Assembly: GCA_000750105.3 (NCBI GenBank)
Contig: JPHH03000082.1
Span: 41,824 to 105,823 of the forward strand
Length of the DNA: 64,000 nucleotides
From: Tolypocladium sp. Sup5 PDA-1
Lineage: Eukaryota; Ascomycota; Sordariomycetes; Hypocreales; Ophiocordycipitaceae
Direction: 5' to 3'
Shown here: positions 1 through 12,000 of the stretch, in pieces
Layout: the number at the start of each line of letters is the position of its first letter
Position numbering within the stretch: position 1 is the first letter of the stretch
Program-made: the position numbers and the translations under genes
The notes under the pieces: model-generated
What the model was told of the DNA's origin: nothing
The model's input: only the letters and a program-made list of their open reading frames with translations
Database searches by the model: none

Positions 1-3000
1 GCACCAGAGGGAGGGAGACGCCAAGGCTGAAAGACATCAAGCTGTTCGGAGCGTGGGATATGGCCCAGATTGAACGGTGGCAAGGCGTTCAAGCACCAGT
101 AACTGTGCTCGATAGCAGCGTCCCAGAGCTGGTCTCCAGGAGCGCAGCGCAATGGCCCGACCAAGAAGCCGTATGTTCATGGGATGGCCGCTGCACATAT
201 GCTGAGCTGGAAAGCATGACGACCAATCTGGGAAGCCATCTGCGTGGCCGAGGAGTCGGCGGAGGCTCGCTGATACCGATTTGCTTCGAAAAGTCCATGT
301 GGACAGTCGTCGCAACGATTGCCATCCTGAAGGCCGGCGCGGCATTCGTCCCATTGAATCCGAGTCATCCTCCCACCCGGCGTCGGCAGCTCGTGGCAGC
401 TCTAAACGCACCCTTGATGCTCGTCTCCGAAGCCACCAAGCACTCCTGTCGGGACATGGACGTGCCGCTCGTCGCCGTGTCGGGGGCGTTCATGTCGGCC
501 CTGCCACGGCGCACTTCCGAGCAGAATCATGCGAGCCCACAAGGCACGGCATACGTGCTGTTCACGTCCGGCAGCACAGGGGAGCCCAAGAGAGTGGCTG
601 TTGCCCACAACGCGTTGGCATCGTGTGTGGTTTCACACGGGCAGGACATCGGAATCCAGCCCCGCAGCCGCGTGCTGCAATTCTCGGCCTACACATTTGA
701 TATCAGTCTGGCAGAGACGTTCTGCACGCTCTGCTTCGGGGGCTGCTTGTGTATCCCCTCTGCCGAAGAACGTCTCAGCAGCCTGGCCGCCTTTGTGCGA
801 GACCGTCGGGTGAATGTCACCATGTTGACGCCGACGATGCTGTCGACCATCGCTCCCAAGGACGTGCCCGGCGTCAACACCGTCGTGCTCGTCGGCGAGG
901 CGGCCACCCAGGGCGTCGTGGACGTCTGGTCGGACAAGGTCACTCTGATCAACAACTATGGGCCGAGCGAGGCGTCCATCAATACCAGCAGCCACCTGAT
1001 ACGCCGCGGCCAACGGTCGCCACGCACAATCGGGTCTGGGTGCAACTCCCGCCTCTGGGTGGTCGAGCCAGACAATACCGAGCGCTTGGCGCCGGTTGGA
1101 TGCGTTGGGGAGCTCATCATCCAGGCGGCATCCGTCGCCCAGGGCTATCTCGACGATGTGGAGAGGACCGAGCGGTCTTTCATCCAGGCCCCGTCATGGC
1201 TCCCAGCTGGAACTCTCCCCAGGCTGTATAAGACTGGAGATCTCGTGCGGTACAACGACGACGGAACGCTGGACTACGTGGGGCGCAAGGATGGCCAGCT
1301 CAAGCTTCGTGGGCAGAGACTCGAGCCCGGAGAGATCGAATACCATATCAAGCAGATCCTCGGCCAGCGGTCGAGCTCGTCCGTCCAGCTCGTCCAAGGA
1401 GCGAGTGTTGGCGGCGACGCGTTGGTGGCTTTCATCTGTCTGTCCGGCCGCACCCGCTCGACGGACCATGTCCAACGCCAGCTGTCGTGGTACATGGACG
1501 ATGCCACATCCGACCTGCTCTCCAGCCTTCACCAGAATCTACGAAGACTCCTGCCGGACTACATGGTGCCCTCCTACTATCTCCCCGTCGAACAGCTCCC
1601 GGTGACATCCTCAGGCAAGACAGACGGGCGAACCATTCGGGAGTGGGCCTCTGGCATGGAACGAGACGAGATGGCACAGTTCTCGCTCTCTACAAGTGCC
1701 CCATTCGTACCGCCAACGACAGCCATGGAAAAGAAGCTGCAGACGCTGTGGGCCGATATTCTCGGGGTCCCGGCGGAGTCGATCGGCTGCGAGGATAACT
1801 TCCTGCATCGGGGGGGCGACTCCATCGCTGCTATCCGCCTCGTCTCGGCCGCACGGCAGCACGGCATCACGCTCACCGTGTCTTCGATCTTCCTGGACGC
1901 ACAACTGGGCCAAGTGGCGGCCTCTGCTGCGTTCGAAGCCGGCACCGACGATGGCGACGTCGAACCGTGGAGCTTGGTTCCCGGAGACGAACAGGCGTGG
2001 GTTGCCGCGTCGGTCCGCCAACAGTGTGGTCTTTCTCAGGACGAGGCGATCGAGGACGTCTACCCGGCCACTGCACTGCAAGAGGGCCTGATGGCATTGG
2101 CGACCAAGCAACCCGGCTCCTACGTGGCTCGCTTCACTTTCGAACTGGGTCACGCTGTGGACACGGCCCGTTTCAAAGAGGCCTTCCTGCACACCGTTGC
2201 CGCCTGCAGCACCCTGCGTACGCGCCTCGTCCTCTGGCGCAACCAGACCGTCCAGGCGGTCCTTCAACATGGTGCACAATGGCCGCGCGGAGACGTGGCA
2301 TCGGCCAACACGATGGGCTATGGCACCCCCCTGTTCGTGTACACGCTCGAAGATGCCGGCGGCAGGAGAGAATTCCGTCTGGCCATGCACCATGCCATCT
2401 TTGACGGCTGGAGCGTGGGACTCATCATGCGCACGCTCTCACAAGCCTACCACGGAGGGCGTGTCGAAAGGCCGCCGGTGCCGTACGCCAACTTTGTCAA
2501 GTATGCCCTTTCGCTCGACCGGGAGCAGGCGAGCAAATACTGGCGAACACAGCTCGACGGCGCGTCAACGGCCGCGTTCCCCAGACGCATCGCTTCCAGC
2601 CCGTCTTGCAGCGAAACATTGACGCGCGACATTCCTCTACGCGCCGATGCCCACTCCGCTTCCTCTTCAACTGTTACCGTCGCGACAGTGCTCCGCGCAG
2701 CTTGGGCCGTTGTGCTTGCGCGGTACAACGACGGTGCCCCTGATATCACGTTCGGTGCGGTCGTCGCCGGGCGCCAGGCCCCGGTTCCTGGCATCGAAGA
2801 CATTGCAGGCCCGGTCCTTTCTACCGTCCCTGTACGCGTGCAGCTCGATCGCGGGCAGCTGGTCGCCGGGTTTCTGCAACGTGTGCAGGCGCAGGCTGCG
2901 CAGACGATGCCGTTCGAGCAGCTCGGCTTGCAGAACATTGCTCGTCTGGGGCCCGATGCTAAGAATGCCTGTGACTTCTCCTCCCTCCTAATCATCCAGC

Positions 3001-6000
3001 ATCGGGGCATCTTCCATGACGGCGAGGACCCGCTGCTCGTCGTTCCGGAAACGACTGGGTCCGCCGGAGCAGCTGACGGCGCGGCCACCTATTTCACATA
3101 TCCGATCGTCGTGCAGTGCTTCCTTTCGGAGCAGAAGGCGATCCTGGAGCTCACCTATGATACTTCGGTGGTTCCATCCACCCAAGCGCAAGGCATTGCC
3201 GCCCAGTACATCCACGTGGTGCAACAGCTGATGAGGGCGCAGGAGCGCGGTCAGCGGGAGGAGCTCAAACTCCGAGACATTACTCTGTCCGGAGACTGGG
3301 ACTCGGACAAGATTCAGCAATGGCACGAAATGCAGCCGCCCATCGAGATTGTCGATACGTGTATGCATCACCTGATCTCGAAGACGACTGCCAGGTTTCC
3401 AGGCAAGGAGGCCATCTTCGCCTGGGATGGACGGTGTTCCTATGCGGAGCTGGACCGCACGACGCACAACCTGGCCCAGTACCTGCGCGGGCAGGGCGTC
3501 ACCCGCGGCTCCCTCGTGCCCATCTGCTTCGAGAAGTCGATGTGGGCTATTGTTGCCATGCTGGGTGTCATGAAGGCCGGCGGAGCCTTCGTGCCGCTGA
3601 ACCCAGACGACCCTTTTGCGCGCCGCCAACGCCTGGTAGCTGGGCTGCAAGCACCCTTGATATTGGCCTCTCCTACGACTGCGAGCGTCTGTGACGGCTT
3701 GGACATCAACGTCGTGGCCGTCTCGTCGAGTCTCCTCGCATCGCTACCCACCGCCAGGGTCGAGTCGAACACTACGCCGCAGAGCGCTGCCTACGTGCTC
3801 TTCACATCGGGCAGTACGGGCGAGCCCAAAGGCGTCGTCATCGAGCATCAGTCTCTATGCTCGACCATTTGTCACCGCGGCGACGACGTTATCCTAACGG
3901 CCGACTCGCGTATCCTCCAGTTCTCGAGCTACGTTTTCGACATCAGCGTGTGCGAGATCTTTGCCTCGCTCGTCTTCGGAGCGACGCTTTGCATCCCCTC
4001 CGAGGCGGACAGGGTCGACAACTTGACGGGCTTCATAAACAAGGCAGAGGTCACATGTGCTATGCTGACTCCCACGGTGGCGAAACTCCTCACGCCCGTC
4101 GCAGTTGCTTCTCTCACATCCTTGCTCCTCGTTGGAGAGGCGCCGAGTGTGGAAAACGTCCAGACCTGGTCAGGGAGTGTGAACCTCATCAATGATTACG
4201 GCCCTGCCGAGGCCTGCATCTATGTCACGTCTCACCGCCTCCTGCCATCCGCATCCCCGACCACCATCGGACGCGGCTGCAACACGCGGCTATGGGTTGT
4301 CGAGCCAGACAACCACGATCGCCTGGCGCCCGTTGGCTGTGCTGGAGAGCTCCTGGTGGAAGGCCCCGGCGTAGCCCGTGGATACCTCAACGACGCCGGC
4401 AGGACGGAACAGGCATTCCTCTCGACCGCGGCCTGGCAGCCGTCAGCCAGCGTGCATAGGATCTACAAGACCGGAGACCTAGTGCGATATAACCACGACG
4501 GCACCCTCGAATACATTGGACGCAAGGATAGCCAGACCAAGCTTCGCGGCCAGAGATTGGAACCGGGCGAGATTGAGCATCATATCAAACAGGCTCTGGG
4601 AGATCAGTCGACATCTTGTGTTCAGATTGTGCATGGACCGGCCATGGGAGGCGGCGCCCTATTTGCATTTGTATGCGCGTCGGGCCAGACGGGTATCGTT
4701 GCTGAGACCGAGGACAACTTCGCCACGGCATTGGACCAAGACACACAGCAACTGCTGCAGAGTCTCGATGAGGCTCTTCGCGCCGTCCTTCCGCCATACA
4801 TGGTCCCATCACATTACGTGCCGATCAAGCGGCTACCGATCACGGCCTCGGGCAAGACAAATGGCCGCTCACTGCGAGAGGCCGCTCTTCGCCTGGCGTC
4901 GGACGAGTTGGCTCAATACTCTCTGGCTTCCTGGGCCGAGCCCGAGCCGCCACAGGGCAATATGGAAGAGTGCATGGCAGGGCTCTGGGGCGACGTTCTC
5001 GGAGTCTCGTTGGAGAAAATCAGCCGCAGCGACAGCTTCCTCCAGCTAGGCGGTGATTCGATCTCGGCGATGCGCCTGGTAGCAGCCGCACGCGAGCAGA
5101 ACATCAGCCTGACAGTTTCGTCCGTCTTCCGCGATCCGCGCTTGAGCCAAGTTGCCGCAGCTGCTGCCTGTGCGGATGAACGAGTCGAGCGCGTCGACGT
5201 GGCACCCTGGAGCCTGCTTCCACAAGAGCAGCACGCGGCCGTGGCAGAGGCTGTGCGCGAGCAGTGTTCCCTTCCAGCTGACGTTGACGACGACGTGATC
5301 GAAGACGTCTATCCCGCAACCGCCCTGCAAGAGGGTCTGATGGCGCTGGCCGTCAAGCAGCCAGGCTCGTACATGGCTCGGTTCTCGTTCAAGTTGGCCG
5401 ACGACACGGACACAGATCGCTTCCAGGAGGCATGGCAAGCTACGCTCCTCGCCTGCGGCGTCCTCCGCACGCGGCTGGTGCTTGTCGGCGACGGTACCTT
5501 CCAAGCGGTCCTCCGCCCGCAAGGCCGGTGGCACAATGACGATATGAAGCATCTCACAATGAGCTACGGCACTGCGCTTTGCAGCAGTGCACTCGTGGGG
5601 AGCGACACAGGGGTGCGGTTCGAACTCGCGCTGCACCACGCCATCTTTGACGGATGGAGCCTGAAGCTGATCCTCCGTACCTTGCGGACGGCTTACGAAG
5701 GCGAGCCCCGGTCGTCGTCTCCGTTGCCGCTACCTCGGTATGCCAACTTTATCCAGCACACCCTTGCCATGAATACCGAGGACGCGGAGACGTTCTGGCA
5801 GCAACAGCTGAAAGGGGCTGCTCGGCCAGTCTTCCCCAGGCAGCCGGCCGAATCCCATGCAGCCAGCAGCCAGGCCATTACCCGCGAGATCCCCCTGCGT
5901 ACCAGTCGTCGTTTGAACGTCACCACTGCCACGGTGCTCCGGACGGCGTGGGCGATTGTGCTGGCCCGATACAACGACGGCACCGATAACATCACCTTTG

Positions 6001-9000
6001 GTGCTGCGGTTGCAGGCCGACAGGCCCCCGTTGCCGGCATTGAAGATATCGTGGGGCCCGTCATTTCGACGGTGCCTGTTCGTGTCAGCCTCGGCCGGGA
6101 CCAGCCCGTGTACGATCTCTTGCAAGGCGTGCAAGCGCAGGCCACGGAGATGATGGCCTTTGAGCAGTTCGGTCTGCAGAGGATTGCCAAGCTAAGCCCG
6201 GATGCACGAAACGCGTGCGCATTTTCCTCGTTGCTTGTTGTCCAACCAGACGCGGTCTTCGGGAAGATGGCAAACTCGCTCATGGTCCTGGAGCCGCCAG
6301 GTCGTGGCGGGCACGGCGACGCCGGTGCTTCTCCGCTCGCAGAATACTTCAGTTACCCGCTGGTCTGGCAGTGCCATGTGACAGATTCATCAATACACCT
6401 GCACGCCATCTTCGACTCCTCGGTGCTCAGTCGACCGCAGCTGGACGCCATGGCTGAACAATATTGCCATGTGGTCCAGCAACTGTGGAACGCGGAGGCC
6501 GAGCCCGGCATCAAGGTCCGGACAGGTGATGTTTCGCTCAGCGGACCCTTTGACCTGGCTCTTGCTCGAGACTGGAATAGCAGGATCCGTACGGAGGTTA
6601 TCCCATCTACCTTCCATGCTCTAGTAGAGAACCAAGCGAGGCTGCGGCCTGATGCACCTGCCGTCTTTGCATGGGATGGCTGCCTGTCATATAGGGAGCT
6701 GAACGTAGCTGCCGACGGCCTGTCACATTTGCTTCGGCGGGAATACGGGGTCGTCCTGGATGACCTTGTCCTTGTCTGCTTTGAAAAGTCGGTCTGGTTC
6801 TACGTCGCCATTCTTGCTATCAACAAAGCCGGCGGTGCCTGGGTCCCTATCGATCCCTCCCATCCAGCGCACAGGCACAAGAAGGTGGCTGAGCAGGCTG
6901 GTGCACGTCTTGCTCTTGCGTCCGTCACGGGAACCGCGCAATGCAGAGGTCTCGTCGAGCAGGTCGTGGAAGTCTCGCCATCGCTTCGCCAGGGGCTTGC
7001 CTCGAAGCCGCTCGACATGCCTGCGGTCGAGGTCCTGCCCCGTCACGCGGCGTATGTCCTTTTTACATCGGGCACCACGGGAACTCCGAAGGGGATCGTG
7101 ATGGAACATGGCTCGCTCTGCACTAGTCAAACTGCCAGTAGCCAGCGACTTGGTCTGGATGAACACGTGAGGTTGCTGCAGTTTGCGGCGTACGTGTTCG
7201 ATCTCAGCATAGGCGAGATGATCGGTCCCTTGATCTCCGGAGGTTGTCTGTGCGTGCCTGCGGAACGTGATCGCATGAACGTCAGCGATCTGGCTGCCTT
7301 CATGCACCAAGCGCAGGTGAACTGGGCTTATCTGACCCCGTCGTTCGCTCGGCTCGTGGATCCGGAGACTGTGCCTGGATTGGAGCTCCTTCTCCTAGCA
7401 GGCGAAGTCGTTGGCAAAGACCAACTCGCGAGATGGGCCGGCCACGTCCGGCTAGTCAACGCCTGGGGGCCGTCAGAGACATGCTGTTTCAGCTCGTTGA
7501 AGGAGTGGGATGATGCTCGTCAACCCCCTCTGCTTCAATCTCCGCTCAACATTGGACATCCCGTCGGCGGGCGATGCTGGATCACAGAACCGGATGACCA
7601 TCAACGATTAGCGCCAATCGGTTGTGTTGGTGAGGTTGTCATCCAGGGGCCGACTATTGCACGAGAATACCTCGCGGACCCCAAGGGCACTCGAGCCAAC
7701 TTTATCACGCGGGACCTCCCAGCCTGGGCGCCCGACGTGCATTTGCCTGCGTACTCCAGGCTATACAAGTCTGGAGACTTGGCTTACTACAATCCAGATG
7801 GCACTCTAGAGTTCGTAGCCCGCAAGGATACCCAGGTCAAGGTCCGTGGCTTCCGCGTGGAGCTGGCTGAGATCGAACACCACGTGCGGGAAGGTCTCAA
7901 AGGCGTTGGCCAGGTCATTGTGGACGTCGTTGAGTCTGGCGGTTCGCCCAACGCCAGACTCGCCGCCTTCCTCTGCTTCTCGTTGGCGACGTCGACGCCC
8001 GGTAGCGGCGCTGACCGCCATGACTTGCTGCTCCCGCTCGACACGGCACTTGCCCGGCAGCTGTCTGACCTCAAGGCTCATCTCCATGCCAGGATACCAG
8101 ACTACATGGTCCCTAGCATTTACATTCCCGTCAAGTACATGCCCTTTATTACTTCTCGGAAGACGGACCGCGGCGTTCTACGCGGTGCTGCAGCTGACCT
8201 CCCGGACAATGTGCTAGCGCAGTACATGTTGGCCAACATGGAAAAGGAGGCGCCAGCGACTGACAAGGAGGCGATGATGCAGACGCTATGGGCGGATGTG
8301 CTGAGAGTGTCTACTAATCTCATCGGCCGCAACGATAGCTTCCTACTACTCGGTGGCGACTCGCTCGCTGCTATACGCCTAGTGACCAAAGCTCGAGAAA
8401 AGGGGGTTCACCTCGCCGTGGCATCCATCTTCCGCGACCCGCGTCTGAGCCAAGTGGCAGTCGCCGCGTCATGCGAGCAGTCTGAGCAGATGAGCGCGGA
8501 GCCTTGGAGCCTGGTCCCAGCAAACGAACGCGCCTCGCTTATGGATGCCGTTCGCACGCAGTGCTCGTTGGCAGGCAACGACGTGGTCGACGACATCTAT
8601 CCCGCAACCGCGTTGCAAGAAGGCCTGATGGCGCTGGCAACCAAGCAACCGGGCTCGTATATGGCTCGATTCACGTTCGACCTCGACGGCACGGTGGATA
8701 TCGGCCGCTTTAAACGGGCGTGGCAGCACACGCTTCGGGCCTGCCACGCTCTGCGCACGCGCATCGTCCTGCACGGCACCTCCACGATCCAGGCGGTCCT
8801 CCAGCAACGGCAACAACGAGCGTGGAAGCGCGACGGACTGGGCGTCCTGAGCATGGAGTACGGGACGCCGCTCTGCAGCTATGCGCTGCTCGAACGCGCC
8901 GGCAGCCCCCGACGCTTCGAGCTCGCCCTCCACCACGCGATTTTCGACGGGTGGAGTTTCCGGCTGATCATGCGCACGCTCTCCGAGGCTTACCACGGAG

Positions 9001-12000
9001 CGGCGGCGACGCCCTTGTTCCCGTACTCCAACTTCGTCAAGTTCGCCACGTCGATGGACGCGAGGTCCGCCGGGGACTACTGGCGGGCGCAGCTGCGTGG
9101 AGCGACGCGGCCCGTCTTCCCCAGGAGCCCGACGGCCTCGCGCGCATCTTGCAGCCGAACCCTGACGCGCGAGATTCCTGTTCCGGCGGGCAAGCCGGGC
9201 GTCACCGTTGCGACGGTGCTCCGTGCCGCGTGGGCCGTCGTGCTCGCCCGCTACAACGACGGCGCCTCGGACATTACCTTTGGCGCGGCCGTTGCAGGGC
9301 GACAGGCGCCTGTTGTGGGCATCGAAGACGTCGTTGGCCCTGTCGTCTCGACCGTACCGATCCGTGTCAAGCTGCCAGGAGACGGTCCCGCCAGTGACTT
9401 CCTCCGAGGTCTACAGCGGCAGGCTGCGGAGATGATGGCGTTTGAACAGACCGGCTTGCAAAACATTGCCAAGCTAGGGCCGGATGCGAAGAACGCGTGC
9501 GACTTCTCGACGCTGCTCGTCATTCAGCCGCATGCTGTTTTCGGGAAGCTACCCGACTCGTTCATGTCCATGGCGCAGAACGAGGATGGACAGGGCGCAA
9601 GTCTCTCCGAGTACTTCAGCTATCCCCTGGTCTGGCAGTGCCATGTCTCGGACCAAGGAGGAATTCACTTGTACGCCATCTTCGACACGACCGTGCTCAG
9701 CGAGGGGCACATCAACACCATGGCGGAGCAGTATTGCCATGTAGTCCAGCAGCTGTGGGCTGCCGAAAGCAGCGAGGTCCTCTTGAAGGACGTCTCGCTC
9801 TGTGGTCCCCACGACACGAGACTCGCCCAGGCGTGGAGCGCCCCATCCGAGACGCAGTTGATCTCGGCGACCTTGCATTCCCTGGTCGAGGAGCGGGCAC
9901 GAGCTCGGCCCGACGCGCCGGCAATCTGCGCCTGGGATGGGCAACTCTCGTACGGCGAGCTCAACGCGGCGGCGACCCGGCTGTCCAGGTGGCTGGTCCA
10001 CGAGCTGAAGGTTATGCTAGAGGAACGGGTCATCGTCTGCTTTGAAAAGTCACTTTGGTTCTATGTCGCAATACTCGCCGTCAACAAGGCTGGCGGTGCA
10101 TGGGTCCCCCTCGACCCAGCTCATCCACGGGACCGGCACGAGAAGGTAGTGAGCCAAGCGGGTGCTCGCGTCGCACTGACTTCATCAAAGGACACTCGGA
10201 ACAAGTGCCATGGGCTCGTTGAAAGCGCTGTCGAAGTATCCGCCGACCTGGACAAGGAGCTCATGCTCAACGCAAGCCGATGCCCGCCAACCAAGGTCGA
10301 CGTCAAACCGGGTAACGCCGCATACATCCTCTTCACCTCGGGCACCACGGGGACGCCTAAGGGCATCGTTATGGAGCACGGCTCTCTCTGTACCAGTCAG
10401 ACTGCTATCGGGCGGAAACTAGACATGGACAGCCACGTACGGCTACTACAATTTGCAGCATACGTGTTCGACCTCAGCATCGGCGAGATGATTGGGCCCC
10501 TTATCGCAGGTGGCTGCCTATGCGTACCGTCAGAGCACGAGCGAATGAATGACCTTGCTGGCTTTATCAGCCGAGCTCGCGTTAATTGGGCCTACCTTAC
10601 GCCGTCCTTTGCACGGCTTGTTGAGGCAGCGAGTGTCCCCGGGCTCGAACTGCTGCTCCTCGCAGGCGAGCCCGTAGGCAGAGACCATCTATTATCCTGG
10701 GTCGGCCGCGTCCGGCTGATCAATGGCTGGGGTCCCTCCGAAACATGCTGTTTTAGCTCGCTTCAAGAATGGGATTCCGCCAACGAGTCGCCGTTGAACA
10801 TTGGGTACCCCATCGGTGCACGGTGTTGGATCGTTGAGCCTGACGACTGTCACCAGCTCGCGCCGATTGGGTGTGTAGGGGAAGTCATCATCCAAGGCCC
10901 AACCATCGCGCGGGAGTACCTCGCCAACGCCGAGGGCACCCGAGCCAGCTTCATCGAGCGGCTTCCCTCGTGGGCGTCGGACGCGCCAGGGCACTCTCGC
11001 TTCTACAAATCGGGAGACCTCGCGTACCATAACCCGGATGGGACGATGGAGTTCGTGTCGCGCAAGGACACGCAGGTCAAGGTCCGCGGCTTCCGTGTCG
11101 AGCTGGGCGAGGTCGAGCATCACGTGCGGGAAGGCTTCCCAGGGGTGCAGCAAGTCATCGTTGACGTCCATCAGAGCTCTGCCAAGCTCGCGGCCTACAT
11201 CTGCTTCGCCTCGGAGACGTCGACCCGTGCAGACGACTCGGACATGATCCTCCCCATGGATACGAACCTCGCGGCCCGGTTCGCGGAGCTCAAGAGCTAT
11301 CTGGGCATCCGGCTGCCCGAGTACATGGTCCCGGCCATCTACGTGCCGGTCAAGCACGTTCCATTCATCACCTCGCAGAAGGTCGATCGGGCGGTGCTCC
11401 GCAACGCAACATCACCTGCCGTAATGACCAACGAGGCGCTCGCCCGATACATGCTTGCGGACGCGGAGAAGGAAGCCCCAGCCAACGAGCGGGAGGCCGC
11501 GGTCCAGAAGCTATGGGCCGACGTGCTACGGTTGGCCATTGGGCTCATCGGCCGCAACGATAGCTTCCTTCAGCTTGGCGGCGACTCGCTCGCCGCGATA
11601 CGCCTGGTCACCAAAGCTCGAGAACAGGGGATTCACCTCACCGTGGCATCCATCTTCCGCGATCCACGCCTCAGCCAGGTGGCAGCTGCGGCAGAGTTCC
11701 GAGAAGCCACAGAGGACGACGATGTCTCGGTGGAACCTTGGAGCCTGGTTCCCGCCAACAGAAGAAACACGATGGCGGCAGTCGTGCGCAGGCAGTGCAA
11801 TCTGCGGAACACGGACGGAATCTTCGACACGTACCCGGCCACGGCTCTGCAGGAAGGACTCATGGCGTTGACAGCGAGGCAGCCCGGCGCGTACGTAACC
11901 AGATACATGTTCCAGCTACGCGCCGATGTCGACCTGGACCGCTTCAAGGCTGCCTGGGAACAGACGGTCCGAAGCATCGATGCCCTGCGGACGCGCATCG

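Noticed and set aside
60..62. ATG taken as the true NRPS1 start
   Set aside because: The frame is open upstream to the window edge and encodes the C-domain linker shared by other modules.
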